From the NCBI GenBank assembly GCA_024742395.1, contig JANSYO010000039.1:1-44663 (forward strand): a DNA stretch of 44,663 bases, written 5' to 3'. Within the stretch, counting starts at the first letter, position 1. Each line of letters starts with the position of its first letter. The position numbers and the translations under genes are program-made. The notes under the pieces were generated by a model, which was not told the DNA's origin, did not search any database, and saw only the letters and a program-made list of their open reading frames with translations. Below, in pieces: positions 8,181 through 17,873 of this stretch. Origin of the DNA: Cytophagales bacterium (GTDB taxonomy: Bacteria > Bacteroidota > Bacteroidia > Cytophagales > Spirosomataceae).

Positions 8181-9113
8181 ATGAAAACAATACCAACAAA
8201 AATTATACTCTTTGGACTTCTATTCTTCGGAATTTCATGTACACCTAAATTAACTACCAGCATTTTCTTCTCTGAAAATCGGCCTAAGGCTCTCTTAAAA
8301 ACATTCATTGAGAATAAAAGTGAAGTAGAAACTATTCATGAAGGAAAAGGGAACAATTTGCCCTCTTTTAAATCAGACTTAAAAGGAGAAAATCTATATT
8401 ATATTGACCATAGAGCAATTTTCAAATATAATCTAAAAAATAAAGATAAGGAGCTGGTTATTACTTATTACAACTCTAAGCCTAATAAGGACCCTTATGA
8501 TTTCGTATTAGATGAAAAGAATGATTTAATTTATGTCACTTATGGCTATTCTGGTAAGAGTCAGATTGGGACTTACAGAATGAACGGTGATTCTATAGAA
8601 GTACTCGTTCAATTACCCAACAACATCGGAAACCTTGTATTGGACAATAAAAATGAGAAGCTTTATTGGTTCGCTAACGATGAGGTTACCAAGTGCAGTA
8701 AATTAATGTCACTTGATTTATTAAATCCTACTCAACCTAAAGTGATTTTAGGATGTGAGGAAAAAATTTGGAAAGCACATCATGCTACTTTGGATGAAAA
8801 AAGAAATCAACTATACTGGGCACAAAACGACACAGGCGTGGTTAACGATAGGATAAGAAAAGTTAATCTGACCACGAGAAAAATTACTGACTTTGTATGG
8901 AATACAATTAGTACAGTTAATTCTAAAGACACTCAAATAAGCTATCCACTTTCCATAGCTTTCGATTCTAAAACAAGGTTTATTTATTGGTCCGATGTAA
9001 ATAAACATTGGATTGCCAAAAAGAAGAATTCTGGAGGCGAGATTATTCCTGTGCATATACTAGAGAATGGCTATCCTGCCGCAATCGAAATAATTAGTAT
9101 AAAAGCAAACTAA
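8181..9113 (+). CDS. Lipoprotein with YWTD-type beta-propeller repeats
   Basis: A 310-residue protein with a lipoprotein signal (FFGISC, lipid cysteine about residue 20). The body has repeats of the YWTD (LDL-receptor class B) type: LYYIDHR, LIYVTYG, LYWFAND, LYWAQND and IYWSDVN, each preceded by an LDxKNxxLYW-like strand. These suggest a five- or six-bladed propeller exposed on the membrane. Such domains bind proteins or glycans; no enzyme motif is visible. The final codons (GCAAACTAA) lie inside the right copy of the flanking direct repeat. Its role beside a toxin-antitoxin pair is unknown. Confidence 0.75.
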   Translation: MKTIPTKIILFGLLFFGISCTPKLTTSIFFSENRPKALLKTFIENKSEVETIHEGKGNNLPSFKSDLKGENLYYIDHRAIFKYNLKNKDKELVITYYNSKPNKDPYDFVLDEKNDLIYVTYGYSGKSQIGTYRMNGDSIEVLVQLPNNIGNLVLDNKNEKLYWFANDEVTKCSKLMSLDLLNPTQPKVILGCEEKIWKAHHATLDEKRNQLYWAQNDTGVVNDRIRKVNLTTRKITDFVWNTISTVNSKDTQISYPLSIAFDSKTRFIYWSDVNKHWIAKKKNSGGEIIPVHILENGYPAAIEIISIKAN

Positions 9114-9195
9114 TTCAATTAGTATCTTCCTTACCTTTCTGAAGTGAAACTTAAATAAAAATGTCCAGTTTTTTATTTAAAAACTGGACATTTAC
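9105..9195. repeat. Right copy of ~91-bp direct repeat, palindrome included
   Basis: Near-identical to 6204-6295 and in the same orientation. It begins inside the last codons of the propeller lipoprotein. Its palindrome arms (AAATGTCCAG / CTGGACATTT, 9160-9193) are conserved, but the centre is one base shorter and imperfect. No TAnnTTTG box follows, unlike the left copy. Here it lies between convergent genes and may work as a bidirectional terminator. Confidence 0.9.
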
Positions 9196-9293
9196 TTTCC
9201 GAATATATCGGCAAAGCTAAATCCAAAAGTACTGATTACTTGACACTTAAGGTTATATATCAAGTTTTCTTTGTACTGTTGAGTTTTAAAACA

Positions 9294-12200
9294 CTACTTC
9301 CTCACCTCAAACGAATAACTTCCTGAACCCAAATCAAGCACCACAGCATTATCCGTGAAACTTGACACTTGGTCTGTGGCAATAGCCTTTCCGCTTTCTG
9401 TAACTTGATCCAGTGTTTTTGCCGGAACAAATACTTTTGCTGTCGTATTGGCAGGTATACGGATCTTGAAAGTTAATTTATCCCCTTCATTATGCCAGGC
9501 TGATTCTATACGCCCATAAACTGAATCATAATGGCCAGAGGCTTCCTTGATTTGACCTGTAGGATCAATTGATGGTTTGAGTACAAACTGCTTAAAAGCG
9601 GGCACCGTTGCATCACGTTGTATACCCAGTGATGAATTGTACATCCAGGCAGCAATGGCACCAAATGAGTAATGATTAAAGGAATTCATGCTGTTGTTCC
9701 CTCCAAAACCATCTTCTACTGTATAACTATTTAACCTCTCCCAAATAGAGGTGGCTCCGTTCACCACTGAATACAGCCAGCTAGGATACTGTTTATTCAC
9801 AAGTAATTGATAAGCCAGATCGTCACGTCCATGGGCCGATAGGGCTTCATTAATAGAGGCTGTACCAATAAACCCGGTCATAAGCGAATACTCCGGTCTT
9901 TCCACTCCGCCATCGTCCGTATTCTTTCTTTGAATGGTTTCTGCCAGATTTTTGATGGCTTTTTCTACATTTTCACCACTAAATACTCCTAATGCGAGCG
10001 GGATAGCATAAGACGCCTGGGTATCAATCAACTGACCTTTGTCTGTTTTAATATCTCCCCTGTTCTCTCCCGGAGGTCCCAGGAAGCCTGTTACAATCCC
10101 TGATTTGATGGTTTTTCCTGTTTCTGCATCCACATATACCTTATTAAAAACTTGCCTTACCTCAGCTCTTTTATTCATGAACTTTCTTGCATCGGCTTCT
10201 TTTCCGAGCTTCATAGCCATCTTGCTCATAATCTCTAAATCATAAGCATAATAAGCCATCCAGAAGAGGGTATTATCATTTTTATTGCCTTCAGGACTTA
10301 ACCAGTCGCCCAGCGGTCCTTCATTCAATATACCTTCTTCGTTGACCATGGTTGCCAGAAAGTCTACATAGCGTTTCATGGCATCATAATGCTCTTGGAG
10401 CAATTGCATATCGCCATACTGCTGAAAGGTCTCCCAGGCTACCACAATTCCGGCACTTCCCCAGAGCGTACCTCCAAAACCTCCTCCTACCGGGGCTACA
10501 TCAGTAAATCTGCCATTCTCGTATTGTATGTCTCTCATGGCCAAAAGATGTCTTTTCAGAAAGTTACTGGCATCTGTTAAATATGTTGAAGACTTCGCAA
10601 ACACAGAGATATCGCCACTCCAACCCATTCGTTCGTTTCTTTGAGGGCAGTCAGTTGGAATGGAAAGAAAATTACTTCTCAAAGACCAGGTAATGTTTTC
10701 CCAAAGCTTATTCACTTCCGGGTTATTTGTTTTGTACGAAGAAGAGAGCTCTTCTACCGAACTGATAACTAAACCTTTAACATCTGCCACGGGTAAAGAC
10801 TTTTCTATACCCGTTATTTCTACAAAACGGTATCCATGAAAAGTAAAACGAGGTTTAATGACTTCATCTCCACCTTTTAGAATGTATTGGTCTTGTGTTA
10901 GAGCAGCTCTGATGTTTTCCATCATCACCATACCTTCATTTCCCTTGTATTCCGGCAGATCAGGGTAAAGTACCTCCGCAAAACGCAGATTAATTACTTG
11001 ACCTTTCTTACCGTTCTTAATTTTGATTTCAGGTATACCCACCATATTCTGACCCATGTCGTATACAAACACCCCGGGCCTTGGGGTAGAGTAATCCATA
11101 GCTTCCAGAGTCTTTACAACTTTGGCATTTTCTCCGTATTGCCCAATAATTTCAAGTTCATTGTAATTCAGCGAAGAGGTTCTGCCAAACATATCCTTCA
11201 CCTCAGTCAAATAGGCGTTACCTTCAAGAGGAACTTCCACAGCTTTTTTCCATGCTTCATCTGAGTAGTTCGCTGTAGTCCATCCTTTTACAGCAGCATC
11301 TTTTCCGGCGTCATACACTTCTCCCTGAAAGAATGAGCCTACTCTTATCGGTCCATCGGTAAATAATTTCCAGTCTTTGGTATTTGAGGTTACTGTCTGT
11401 GTACTTCCATCTTCATAGGTAATGACTATTTTTGATAACAATGATTGTTTATCTCCGAAGTAGTTCCAGCTATCGCCCAAATAAGTGATGTTTCCACTCC
11501 ACCATCCCTCGCCTAACCATGCCCCAAAAGCATTCGGTGCATTACTTTGAATCAAAGGGCTGATGTCATAGGTTTGATACATGTGGTGTTTGTTGTATTG
11601 TGTAAGTCCTGGATTAAAGTAGTCATCCCCTATTTTTTCTCCATTCAAATACACTTCATAAATGCCCCTCGCGGTCACATAAAGCATCGCTTTTTTTACT
11701 TTCATTTCAGAGGTTTTGAACTCCGTTCTTAGCATTGGAGCTGCATTTTTACTTGGATCAGCAGTAATGAGCTGTTCACCGCTTAGCTTAAAAGCATTTT
11801 TCACCTTTGGTAAACCATTGAATAACGTATACTCCCTTTCAGAAGAATACAGTATGTTACCAGGTTCTCTGAAATTTTTAAGTTCAATCTCTGAAAAATA
11901 AGCCGTTTGATCTTTTTCCACCTTAAATCCAATATCCGCCAACATCGGAAAACAAATCGCATTGTTTCCATTGCCAATTGGATTCAGGTTTAGCCCACCG
12001 GGTGAATAAGGCGTTAATGGCTCCATAGAAGCATCTCTTAACCTATGCCTTTCGTCCTCTCCGTCAATAAAGAATTCAAACACTCCGAAATTGCTTTGAG
12101 CATAGACTTTATGCTTTTCATATTTATTCTTGTCATTGATGAATTCTCTTGGAATGGCTACCGTTTTAAATGGCACCTCTGCTTTGTCATATTTATCAAA

Positions 12201-12887
12201 CCCTACTCTGTAGATATTGAGCAAAGCCGTACTTTCTGCTTTGGCATTTAATTCTGAAATATCTATCTCCAAAGCAATATAGCTTTCATTGTATCCTTTC
12301 TCTAAGCCCATTAGATTAAGGTTCTTATTACTCATTCGACTATCATTGGCCCCGAAAACAAATGATGCCTTTGTAGATTTTGAATCGGCATCTATTTGCA
12401 CTGCAAAACCTAATTTAAAAACAGAAAGGTAATGCGAATAAAAGACCATATCTTCTTCTCCCCCTCCTATCCACTGTGCTCCATCCCATGCAGCAATTTT
12501 CGGATTCATCAATCCCGTTTCGAACCAGGAAGACTTTTGACTTGAACGGCCTTGATTGTCCCAAACGGTAACGCCCCAGGTATATCGTGTAGTAGGTTTA
12601 AGCTTCTCTCCTTTATAAAATATTCCATGAGAGAATCCAGAAATAACTTTTCCAGAGTCCCAAACCTTTTGATTCGCCTCATCTCTGACCACCAATTGAT
12701 AGGCTGTTTGAACCAAACCTCTAACATCGCTTTCATTTTTCATTTGCCAGGAAAACTGATGTTGTTCGTTGTCAATGCCCAAAGGTGTGGTTTCGTAATT
12801 GACTTTAAGATTCTGCAAACCAAATTGAGCAAATAGAGCAGTGCTCATTAAGCTCAGAAACACTAATGTGAAATATCGTTTTATCAT
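9294..12887 (-). CDS. Secreted GH78 alpha-L-rhamnosidase
   Basis: A 1197-residue glycoside hydrolase family 78 enzyme with signal peptide (MIKRYFTLVFLSLMSTALFAQ). It removes terminal alpha-L-rhamnose from plant glycosides or rhamnose-containing polysaccharides. Domains in order: a fibronectin-like N-terminal domain, an inserted concanavalin-like segment, the rhamnosidase N domain (residues ~390-650), the (alpha/alpha)6 catalytic barrel and a C-terminal beta-sandwich. The catalytic signature DCPQRNERMGWSGD occupies residues 746-759, with Glu752 and Asp759 in acidic active-site positions; GATSIWER later supplies the second conserved glutamate. The gene is alone, with no SusCD or sugar-regulator neighbours, so it is not part of a visible polysaccharide-utilisation locus. 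Confidence 0.95.
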   Translation of the reverse strand: MIKRYFTLVFLSLMSTALFAQFGLQNLKVNYETTPLGIDNEQHQFSWQMKNESDVRGLVQTAYQLVVRDEANQKVWDSGKVISGFSHGIFYKGEKLKPTTRYTWGVTVWDNQGRSSQKSSWFETGLMNPKIAAWDGAQWIGGGEEDMVFYSHYLSVFKLGFAVQIDADSKSTKASFVFGANDSRMSNKNLNLMGLEKGYNESYIALEIDISELNAKAESTALLNIYRVGFDKYDKAEVPFKTVAIPREFINDKNKYEKHKVYAQSNFGVFEFFIDGEDERHRLRDASMEPLTPYSPGGLNLNPIGNGNNAICFPMLADIGFKVEKDQTAYFSEIELKNFREPGNILYSSEREYTLFNGLPKVKNAFKLSGEQLITADPSKNAAPMLRTEFKTSEMKVKKAMLYVTARGIYEVYLNGEKIGDDYFNPGLTQYNKHHMYQTYDISPLIQSNAPNAFGAWLGEGWWSGNITYLGDSWNYFGDKQSLLSKIVITYEDGSTQTVTSNTKDWKLFTDGPIRVGSFFQGEVYDAGKDAAVKGWTTANYSDEAWKKAVEVPLEGNAYLTEVKDMFGRTSSLNYNELEIIGQYGENAKVVKTLEAMDYSTPRPGVFVYDMGQNMVGIPEIKIKNGKKGQVINLRFAEVLYPDLPEYKGNEGMVMMENIRAALTQDQYILKGGDEVIKPRFTFHGYRFVEITGIEKSLPVADVKGLVISSVEELSSSYKTNNPEVNKLWENITWSLRSNFLSIPTDCPQRNERMGWSGDISVFAKSSTYLTDASNFLKRHLLAMRDIQYENGRFTDVAPVGGGFGGTLWGSAGIVVAWETFQQYGDMQLLQEHYDAMKRYVDFLATMVNEEGILNEGPLGDWLSPEGNKNDNTLFWMAYYAYDLEIMSKMAMKLGKEADARKFMNKRAEVRQVFNKVYVDAETGKTIKSGIVTGFLGPPGENRGDIKTDKGQLIDTQASYAIPLALGVFSGENVEKAIKNLAETIQRKNTDDGGVERPEYSLMTGFIGTASINEALSAHGRDDLAYQLLVNKQYPSWLYSVVNGATSIWERLNSYTVEDGFGGNNSMNSFNHYSFGAIAAWMYNSSLGIQRDATVPAFKQFVLKPSIDPTGQIKEASGHYDSVYGRIESAWHNEGDKLTFKIRIPANTTAKVFVPAKTLDQVTESGKAIATDQVSSFTDNAVVLDLGSGSYSFEVRK

Positions 12888-13125
12888 CGGTAAGGTATAG
12901 GTATTTGTTCTGTAAAATTAGTTAATTAAACAGCCTTACCTTCCTAGTCTATCCTTCTTGGAAAACAATAATTCATTCTTTTCCCCGCCACGAATATCCA
13001 TATTTAATGGCCTGGTTAAAACTCTAATAACCAATACTTAAAATACATTCACCTCATTTAAATACCGAAAAATGAACAATTGAAACCGAAAATCGAAAAT
13101 TAATAATCAGGACGCTTGTAGAGGC

Positions 13126-13133
13126 TAAGTTTG
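13126..13133 (+). promoter_or_regulatory. -7 promoter box for WG-repeat protein
   Basis: TAAGTTTG fits the Bacteroidota TAnnTTTG -7 consensus and lies 32 bp before the ATG at 13166. No convincing -33 TTTG is seen. The rest of the 278-bp divergent gap (12888-13165) shows nothing else I can name. Confidence 0.45.
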
Positions 13134-13165
13134 TCTCAGCGATTAACAAAACAAACGAAATTACT

Positions 13166-14362
13166 ATGAGAACCATCCAGAAATCTTTGCACTACTTTTT
13201 AATACTACCTTTCTTTTTCATGCTTTCTTCTGTAGATGGCAATGAACCTCATTATAACTCCAATGATAACGGAGGTATAGTGTGCCATACTTTCAAAAAT
13301 GGCTTAGCCAAAGTACAGATTGACGGTAAGTACGGTTTTCTGAATAAAACGGGTCAAATGGCCATTGAATGTCAATACGACTATGCAACAGACTTTATTG
13401 AGGGTATTTCAATAGTCAGAAAAGGACAGTTTTACGGATATATCGCTTTGGATGGTACTGAAATTACCATGCAGGAATTTGAACATCTCGAGCCTTTCAC
13501 TCAAGGAATTGGCCTTTTCAAAAAAGATGGAAAGTTTGGTTTCATGGATACCACCGGTAAAGTAATTATTGAAAATAAATTAGAATACGCCCAAAGCTTT
13601 GAAGGTGATTATGCCCTTTTTCAGAAAAATAACAAATATGGTTTTCTGAGCAGACAAGGTATAGAAGTTATTCCCGCAAGTTTTGATTTTGCCTTGAATT
13701 TCACTGAAGAACTGGCTCCTGTGTACACTGATGGAAAATGGATGTATGTGAATTCAAAAGGGGAAAAGGCTTTTGAGCAAGTATTTGAAAAAGCAGCCAA
13801 TTTTTTCGACTCAAGAGCTTCTGTATCTATCAATGGTCGTGCAGCAATCATTGACAAAAAAGGAAACGTTTTGACACAAGAGGTTTATGAAGATATCAAG
13901 GCTTTTGAGAATGGCTTTGCCATATTTAAAAAGAAAGGAAGCTACGGCATCATGGATAAAGATGGTTTGGAGCTTTTTAGTGGCGTGAATGATTTACGTT
14001 CATCTTCCTCTTCTTTGTACCCATTCAGAAATAGTCACTTATGGGGCTTTATGAATGCAAAAGGTGAAGTAATAGTAGAGCCTATCTATACGAAAGTGGG
14101 TGAGTTTAACGATGGTTTTGCTTCTGTAGCAGTAGACCAGAAAGTGGGTTATATCAGCTCATTGGGCAAGATTGTAGTCCCTTTATTTTACGAAAAAGCA
14201 CATGATTTCAGAGATGGAAAGGCTTTCGTGTCAAAAGGCAATAAATACTATCTGATATCCATCAATGACATTGATAATGTGGAAATCGACATAATGGAAA
14301 TTCTTCTAAATGCTAGAGAATACAATCTGGTAAAAGAGGATCTGGCTCTAATGCTGGATTAA
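13166..14362 (+). CDS. Secreted WG-repeat protein
   Basis: A 398-residue protein with a signal peptide and about nine WG-type repeats across most of its length, recognisable by YGFLNKTG, YGYIALDG, FGFMDTTG, YGFLSRQG, WMYVNSKG, AAIIDKKG, YGIMDKDG, WGFMNAKG and VGYISSLG, spaced roughly 30-45 residues apart. WG repeats are beta-rich modules found in many secreted or surface bacterial proteins; their ligand is generally unknown. The last ~30 residues (IDIMEILLNAREYNLVKEDL) are helical and outside the repeat. The gene stands alone, divergent from the rhamnosidase. The function is not known. Confidence 0.85.
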   Translation: MRTIQKSLHYFLILPFFFMLSSVDGNEPHYNSNDNGGIVCHTFKNGLAKVQIDGKYGFLNKTGQMAIECQYDYATDFIEGISIVRKGQFYGYIALDGTEITMQEFEHLEPFTQGIGLFKKDGKFGFMDTTGKVIIENKLEYAQSFEGDYALFQKNNKYGFLSRQGIEVIPASFDFALNFTEELAPVYTDGKWMYVNSKGEKAFEQVFEKAANFFDSRASVSINGRAAIIDKKGNVLTQEVYEDIKAFENGFAIFKKKGSYGIMDKDGLELFSGVNDLRSSSSSLYPFRNSHLWGFMNAKGEVIVEPIYTKVGEFNDGFASVAVDQKVGYISSLGKIVVPLFYEKAHDFRDGKAFVSKGNKYYLISINDIDNVEIDIMEILLNAREYNLVKEDLALMLD

Positions 14363-14603
14363 TATTAACTGGTGTTTCCTAATATTTCTGACAAGCTGCT
14401 GTCCTAATACTTCGACAAATAATAAACAAAACGGCTTACATGCTGACTAATAAAAAATCCTGCAATCAAGACCTCTGACACCTTGATTACTGCTTATCAT
14501 AACCGATAAGATTTCAGGAAAAACGGCAGAAGTGCCATTTTATAAATTCACCAGATCCACATAGCTTTTCTTACATTCTAATTTAGAAGAACGGGGCAAA
14601 GTC

Positions 14604-16322
14604 TTACCAACCACCGCCGCCTCCGCCGCCACCACCGCCACCAGAGAAACCTCCCCCACCGCTGGAACTGCTGGAACTTGGCGGAATAGCAGCCGAACTA
14701 ATGGTATCACTGACATCATTAAAATCAAAGTCCTGGTAACTATATACGTTGTTTCCATGAAACCAAATAAAAGAATGATGATTTCTGGCTTCTGTAGGGT
14801 TCACAACTTCAAAATGGTTTTGCCACTCATCTGCCAAATCTAATGCAATGGCATAAGGAAGCATTTTTTCAAAATGCTCGAAGGAAAAATCTGGTGGATT
14901 GAGAATCTTTAATCTGTCTTCCTCGGTGTATTTTAAGTATTTCTTTAAGCCGGCCACATAGTCCATCAGTTTTGTTCCTTCTTCTGTAGGCTTTTGAAAC
15001 CAACGTGAAAAGAAATAACCTAAGGCGATAAACAAGCCTACCAAGGCAGCTATAACACCAAAATTTCCTCCATAATTGGCAAGACAAAAAATTCCCAACG
15101 CAATGCTCACAACTGGAATAATCAAAGACATAGCTGTCAATGCATAATTCCTGATAACATTTACTCCTTCGTGCTTTGCTGCTAAATTAGCTACTAACCC
15201 TTTTCTAGCATTTAATACGTTGGCATTGTACTCTTTACGCACCACTTCTAATTCTGCATCGCTTCCAAAAAGGTCCTTAAAAAAATCTCTTTCGGTAGTA
15301 TTTTTTACTTCCATTGGACCCTCATCAAGCTTGGTGAAAATGTACTTTTGCCTGTTGACAAACAGCAGTTTCTTTTCTTGTTCATCTTTGATTTCCAGAT
15401 GCTTGTTTACAGCCATATTCACAATAGTGGCACCATAAGCATTTGATCTGTACCGAAAATTATTATCTATATAGGCACAATCTGCCGGAGTCAAACCTTC
15501 CGGAATAGTGAATTGAGGAATGACAATTCCTCTTTCGGGATCCTTCCCTTTTTTGAACCAAAAGAAGGTATTAAAAACAAGCGTTAAGACTAAGCCTAAA
15601 ATAGAAACAATCCAGACTGAGAGTGTTTGAATTTTAAGGATTGCCATGTCAACTGCTGTTGGATACTCAATAAAACCTTTATCCCAGGCCACAGAAACGG
15701 TCATTCCCTCTCTGGGATTCATCGGTTGCCGTCCTTTAAAGTACACCTCTCCTTGATTATCAGAAACATCCGCATCTGTTTCGGTATCGCCATAAGCACC
15801 TGTGTAAACAGCTTTTTGAACTAAGCCGGCTCCTCTAGGATATCTTACATTGGCTGAGATGGATTCGATTCTCACATCCCATCCATTTCCATTTACGTTC
15901 CAGCTCAACTCATCAAAATCTTCAAAGAGACCAAGGACATTCTTAACCTTATATTTTATGGTATATTGGTATTTATCCGGATTTAAGTATACATCCTCAT
16001 CACCAATATATATTCGTACACCATTACTTCTGTTTTCCTTTTTGAAAGGTTCTTTAGCACCGTTTTTAGTTACCGATAAAAGATCAAAACCAACTCGATA
16101 TTTTTGACCGTTTTTTAAGGTGTAAGACAGAGGTATATCACGAAATATCCCTCTTTTGAATAGGTAACCCTCAACGTTAACAAGGATATTCTCAGTTACA
16201 ATTACTGACCTGTCCTTCTGAATTTCTATATCGGAATGATAGCTTAGAATTTTCTCCTCTGCCAGGGCCGATAAACACAGGAAAACCAGAATCGAAGAAA
16301 TTACAGACTTTAAATAAGACAT
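14604..16322 (-). CDS. DUF2207 membrane protein with glycine-rich tail
   Basis: A 572-residue predicted membrane protein of the DUF2207 family. It has a signal peptide (cleavage near residue 21), an extracytoplasmic beta-rich domain to about residue 220, a first membrane span near 225-255, a soluble domain, a pair of spans near 395-445, and a C-terminal run dominated by glycine ending in GGW. That tail is characteristic of DUF2207 and TPM-like proteins. DUF2207 proteins are regularly encoded beside LemA, as here: the LemA stop codon abuts this start with no gap. The molecular role of the pair is unsettled; envelope maintenance has been suggested. The Gly-rich tail is encoded by a GC-rich repeat-like tract but is a normal family feature. 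Confidence 0.9.
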   Translation of the reverse strand: MSYLKSVISSILVFLCLSALAEEKILSYHSDIEIQKDRSVIVTENILVNVEGYLFKRGIFRDIPLSYTLKNGQKYRVGFDLLSVTKNGAKEPFKKENRSNGVRIYIGDEDVYLNPDKYQYTIKYKVKNVLGLFEDFDELSWNVNGNGWDVRIESISANVRYPRGAGLVQKAVYTGAYGDTETDADVSDNQGEVYFKGRQPMNPREGMTVSVAWDKGFIEYPTAVDMAILKIQTLSVWIVSILGLVLTLVFNTFFWFKKGKDPERGIVIPQFTIPEGLTPADCAYIDNNFRYRSNAYGATIVNMAVNKHLEIKDEQEKKLLFVNRQKYIFTKLDEGPMEVKNTTERDFFKDLFGSDAELEVVRKEYNANVLNARKGLVANLAAKHEGVNVIRNYALTAMSLIIPVVSIALGIFCLANYGGNFGVIAALVGLFIALGYFFSRWFQKPTEEGTKLMDYVAGLKKYLKYTEEDRLKILNPPDFSFEHFEKMLPYAIALDLADEWQNHFEVVNPTEARNHHSFIWFHGNNVYSYQDFDFNDVSDTISSAAIPPSSSSSSGGGGFSGGGGGGGGGGGW

Positions 16323-16868
16323 TTAAAACTTAACTTGAGGTGCTTGTCTTTGAGCCGCATCATCAATTTCGTAATACTTCTCAGCCTGAAAATTGAAGAA
16401 ATTCACAAACAAATTGGCAGGAAATACCATGAGCTTATCATTATAAGCAAGCACGGCTCCGTTATAAAACCTTCTGGCACTGGCCAGTTCTGTTTCCATT
16501 GTGTTTAAATCACTCATTAATTGCTGATATTGAGTGTCTGCCTTAAGATCCGGGTAGGCTTCTGCTACGGCTCTTAGATTGACCAATGCTTCAGAAACCT
16601 TTTGGTCTGACTTAGCTACCTCCTCCACATTTGTTCCTTTTTCTGCACGGTATTGCATGACTTTCTCCAATGTTTCACTTTCGTGCTTGGCATAGCCTTT
16701 AACCACCTCAACCAAATTAGGGATTAAGTCAAAACGCTTCTTAAGAAATACTTCTATTCCACTGAAAGCTTCACGGACCAGGTTTCTGGCTTTTATCAGA
16801 CCATTATACAGGCCAATTGCCCAAAAAGCCACTAATACTACCAGTCCTAACATTATCATCATAGCCAT
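16323..16868 (-). CDS. lemA: LemA family protein
   Basis: A 181-residue LemA protein, normal length. A single N-terminal membrane span (residues ~2-22) is followed by the conserved FLKKRFDLIPNLVEVVKGYA motif and long helices that form an antiparallel bundle (ESETLEKVMQYRAE, YPDLKADTQYQQLMSDL, ELASARRFYN). The FPANLF motif near the C-terminus is also typical. LemA proteins are membrane-anchored with most of the chain on one side of the membrane; their function is poorly defined. It is first in a two-gene operon with DUF2207. The 285-bp gap upstream (16869-17153) shows no feature I can support. Confidence 0.93.
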   Translation of the reverse strand: MAMMIMLGLVVLVAFWAIGLYNGLIKARNLVREAFSGIEVFLKKRFDLIPNLVEVVKGYAKHESETLEKVMQYRAEKGTNVEEVAKSDQKVSEALVNLRAVAEAYPDLKADTQYQQLMSDLNTMETELASARRFYNGAVLAYNDKLMVFPANLFVNFFNFQAEKYYEIDDAAQRQAPQVKF

Positions 16869-17153
16869 ATCTCTTTTCTAATTTATATTTGAGGGATAAG
16901 AATTATCACAACACTACAGGCGAAAATTTCATGAGTCAACTTACAAATCCATTGAAGTAGTCACCAAATTACGCTGATTAAATTTACGCCCTTTTATCTC
17001 GGATTTACAAGTATGTGAGTAGTCTTTTAGGTAATGGAAAAGCACGGTATTTCCCAATAACTATTTGACTAAAGAAAATTCTGCACAAAAGGACAAGCGT
17101 TGTTTTACTTATGACGGATACGATGACACCACTAATCTTTAGCTAAGAAATCG

Positions 17154-17774
17154 CTAAGGGATGTCCATAAACTTATGCGTTTGCAAACTAATTTTCCATT
17201 CCGGGTTCTCTTTGACGAAGTCAATTATTAAAGGCAACATCTGCTCCTGACGATCCCACTCTGGCTGAAGAAGTAGCTGGCAATTTGCCCCTACTTTTTT
17301 TGCATTCTCTTTAGCATATTGAAAGTCGGATTTATTGTAAACGATGACTTTCAGCTCATCAGCATGATCGTAAATCTCCGGTAAAGGAGCTTTAAACTTT
17401 TTGGGCGAGAGACAAATCCAATCCCAGTGGCCTGTTAGAGGATGTGCTCCTGAGGTTTCAATATTCGTCTTGAAACCAGCCGTTTTCAAACTTTGAGTTA
17501 GTTTAGTTAAATCATACATAAGAGGCTCCCCGCCAGTAATTACGGCCAGTCTTCCGGGGAATTTTGACGCCTCAGACACCATGCTATCAATACTAACTCT
17601 GGGATGTGCAGAGGCATCCCAGCTTTCTTTTACATCACACCACACGCAGCCCACATCACAGCCACCTAATCTGATAAAATAGGCGGCTTTGCCACTATGA
17701 GCACCTTCACCCTGTATGGTATAGAATGCTTCCATCAGCGGAAGCATCGTAGTATTTTCTATTGTCTCTGCCAT
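17154..17774 (-). CDS. queE: 7-carboxy-7-deazaguanine synthase
   Basis: A radical SAM enzyme that converts 6-carboxytetrahydropterin to 7-carboxy-7-deazaguanine in queuosine biosynthesis. The ring-contraction signature FYTIQGEGAHSG near the N-terminus and the cluster-binding CDVGCVWCD (C-x3-C-x2-C) are present, as is VITGGEPLM for SAM binding. I chose the ATG at 17774; a TTG four codons upstream (17786) is open but less likely. Length (206 residues) is normal. It is transcribed divergently from ispG across a ~100-bp gap; no other queuosine gene is in view. Confidence 0.95.
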   Translation of the reverse strand: MAETIENTTMLPLMEAFYTIQGEGAHSGKAAYFIRLGGCDVGCVWCDVKESWDASAHPRVSIDSMVSEASKFPGRLAVITGGEPLMYDLTKLTQSLKTAGFKTNIETSGAHPLTGHWDWICLSPKKFKAPLPEIYDHADELKVIVYNKSDFQYAKENAKKVGANCQLLLQPEWDRQEQMLPLIIDFVKENPEWKISLQTHKFMDIP

Positions 17775-17842
17775 ATTGAGCTGCAATTTAGGACAAAGAA
17801 ACGGAAACGTTGATTTTCTGGTTATGGAATAGGTATTTTGGG

Positions 17843-17850
17843 TAAATTTG
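17843..17850 (+). promoter_or_regulatory. -7 promoter box for ispG
   Basis: TAAATTTG matches TAnnTTTG and lies 23 bp before the ispG start codon in the divergent queE-ispG gap. A -33 element is not clear. Confidence 0.45.
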
Positions 17851-17873
17851 CCAAAGAACTCTCAAACATATAA

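Noticed and set aside
6204-9195. Integron cassette with attC sites
   Set aside because: The repeat lacks attC core sites (GTTRRRY and its complement) and the cassette holds three genes with no integrase in view.
14466-14517. Two short hairpins between the WG-repeat and DUF2207 genes as terminators
   Set aside because: Arms are only 6-7 bp with no T-tract; termination between these convergent genes is plausible but not supported by them.
14540-14758. ORF rich in Ala/Val overlapping the DUF2207 tail
   Set aside because: It is produced by the out-of-frame GGN glycine-codon tract of the DUF2207 C-terminus.
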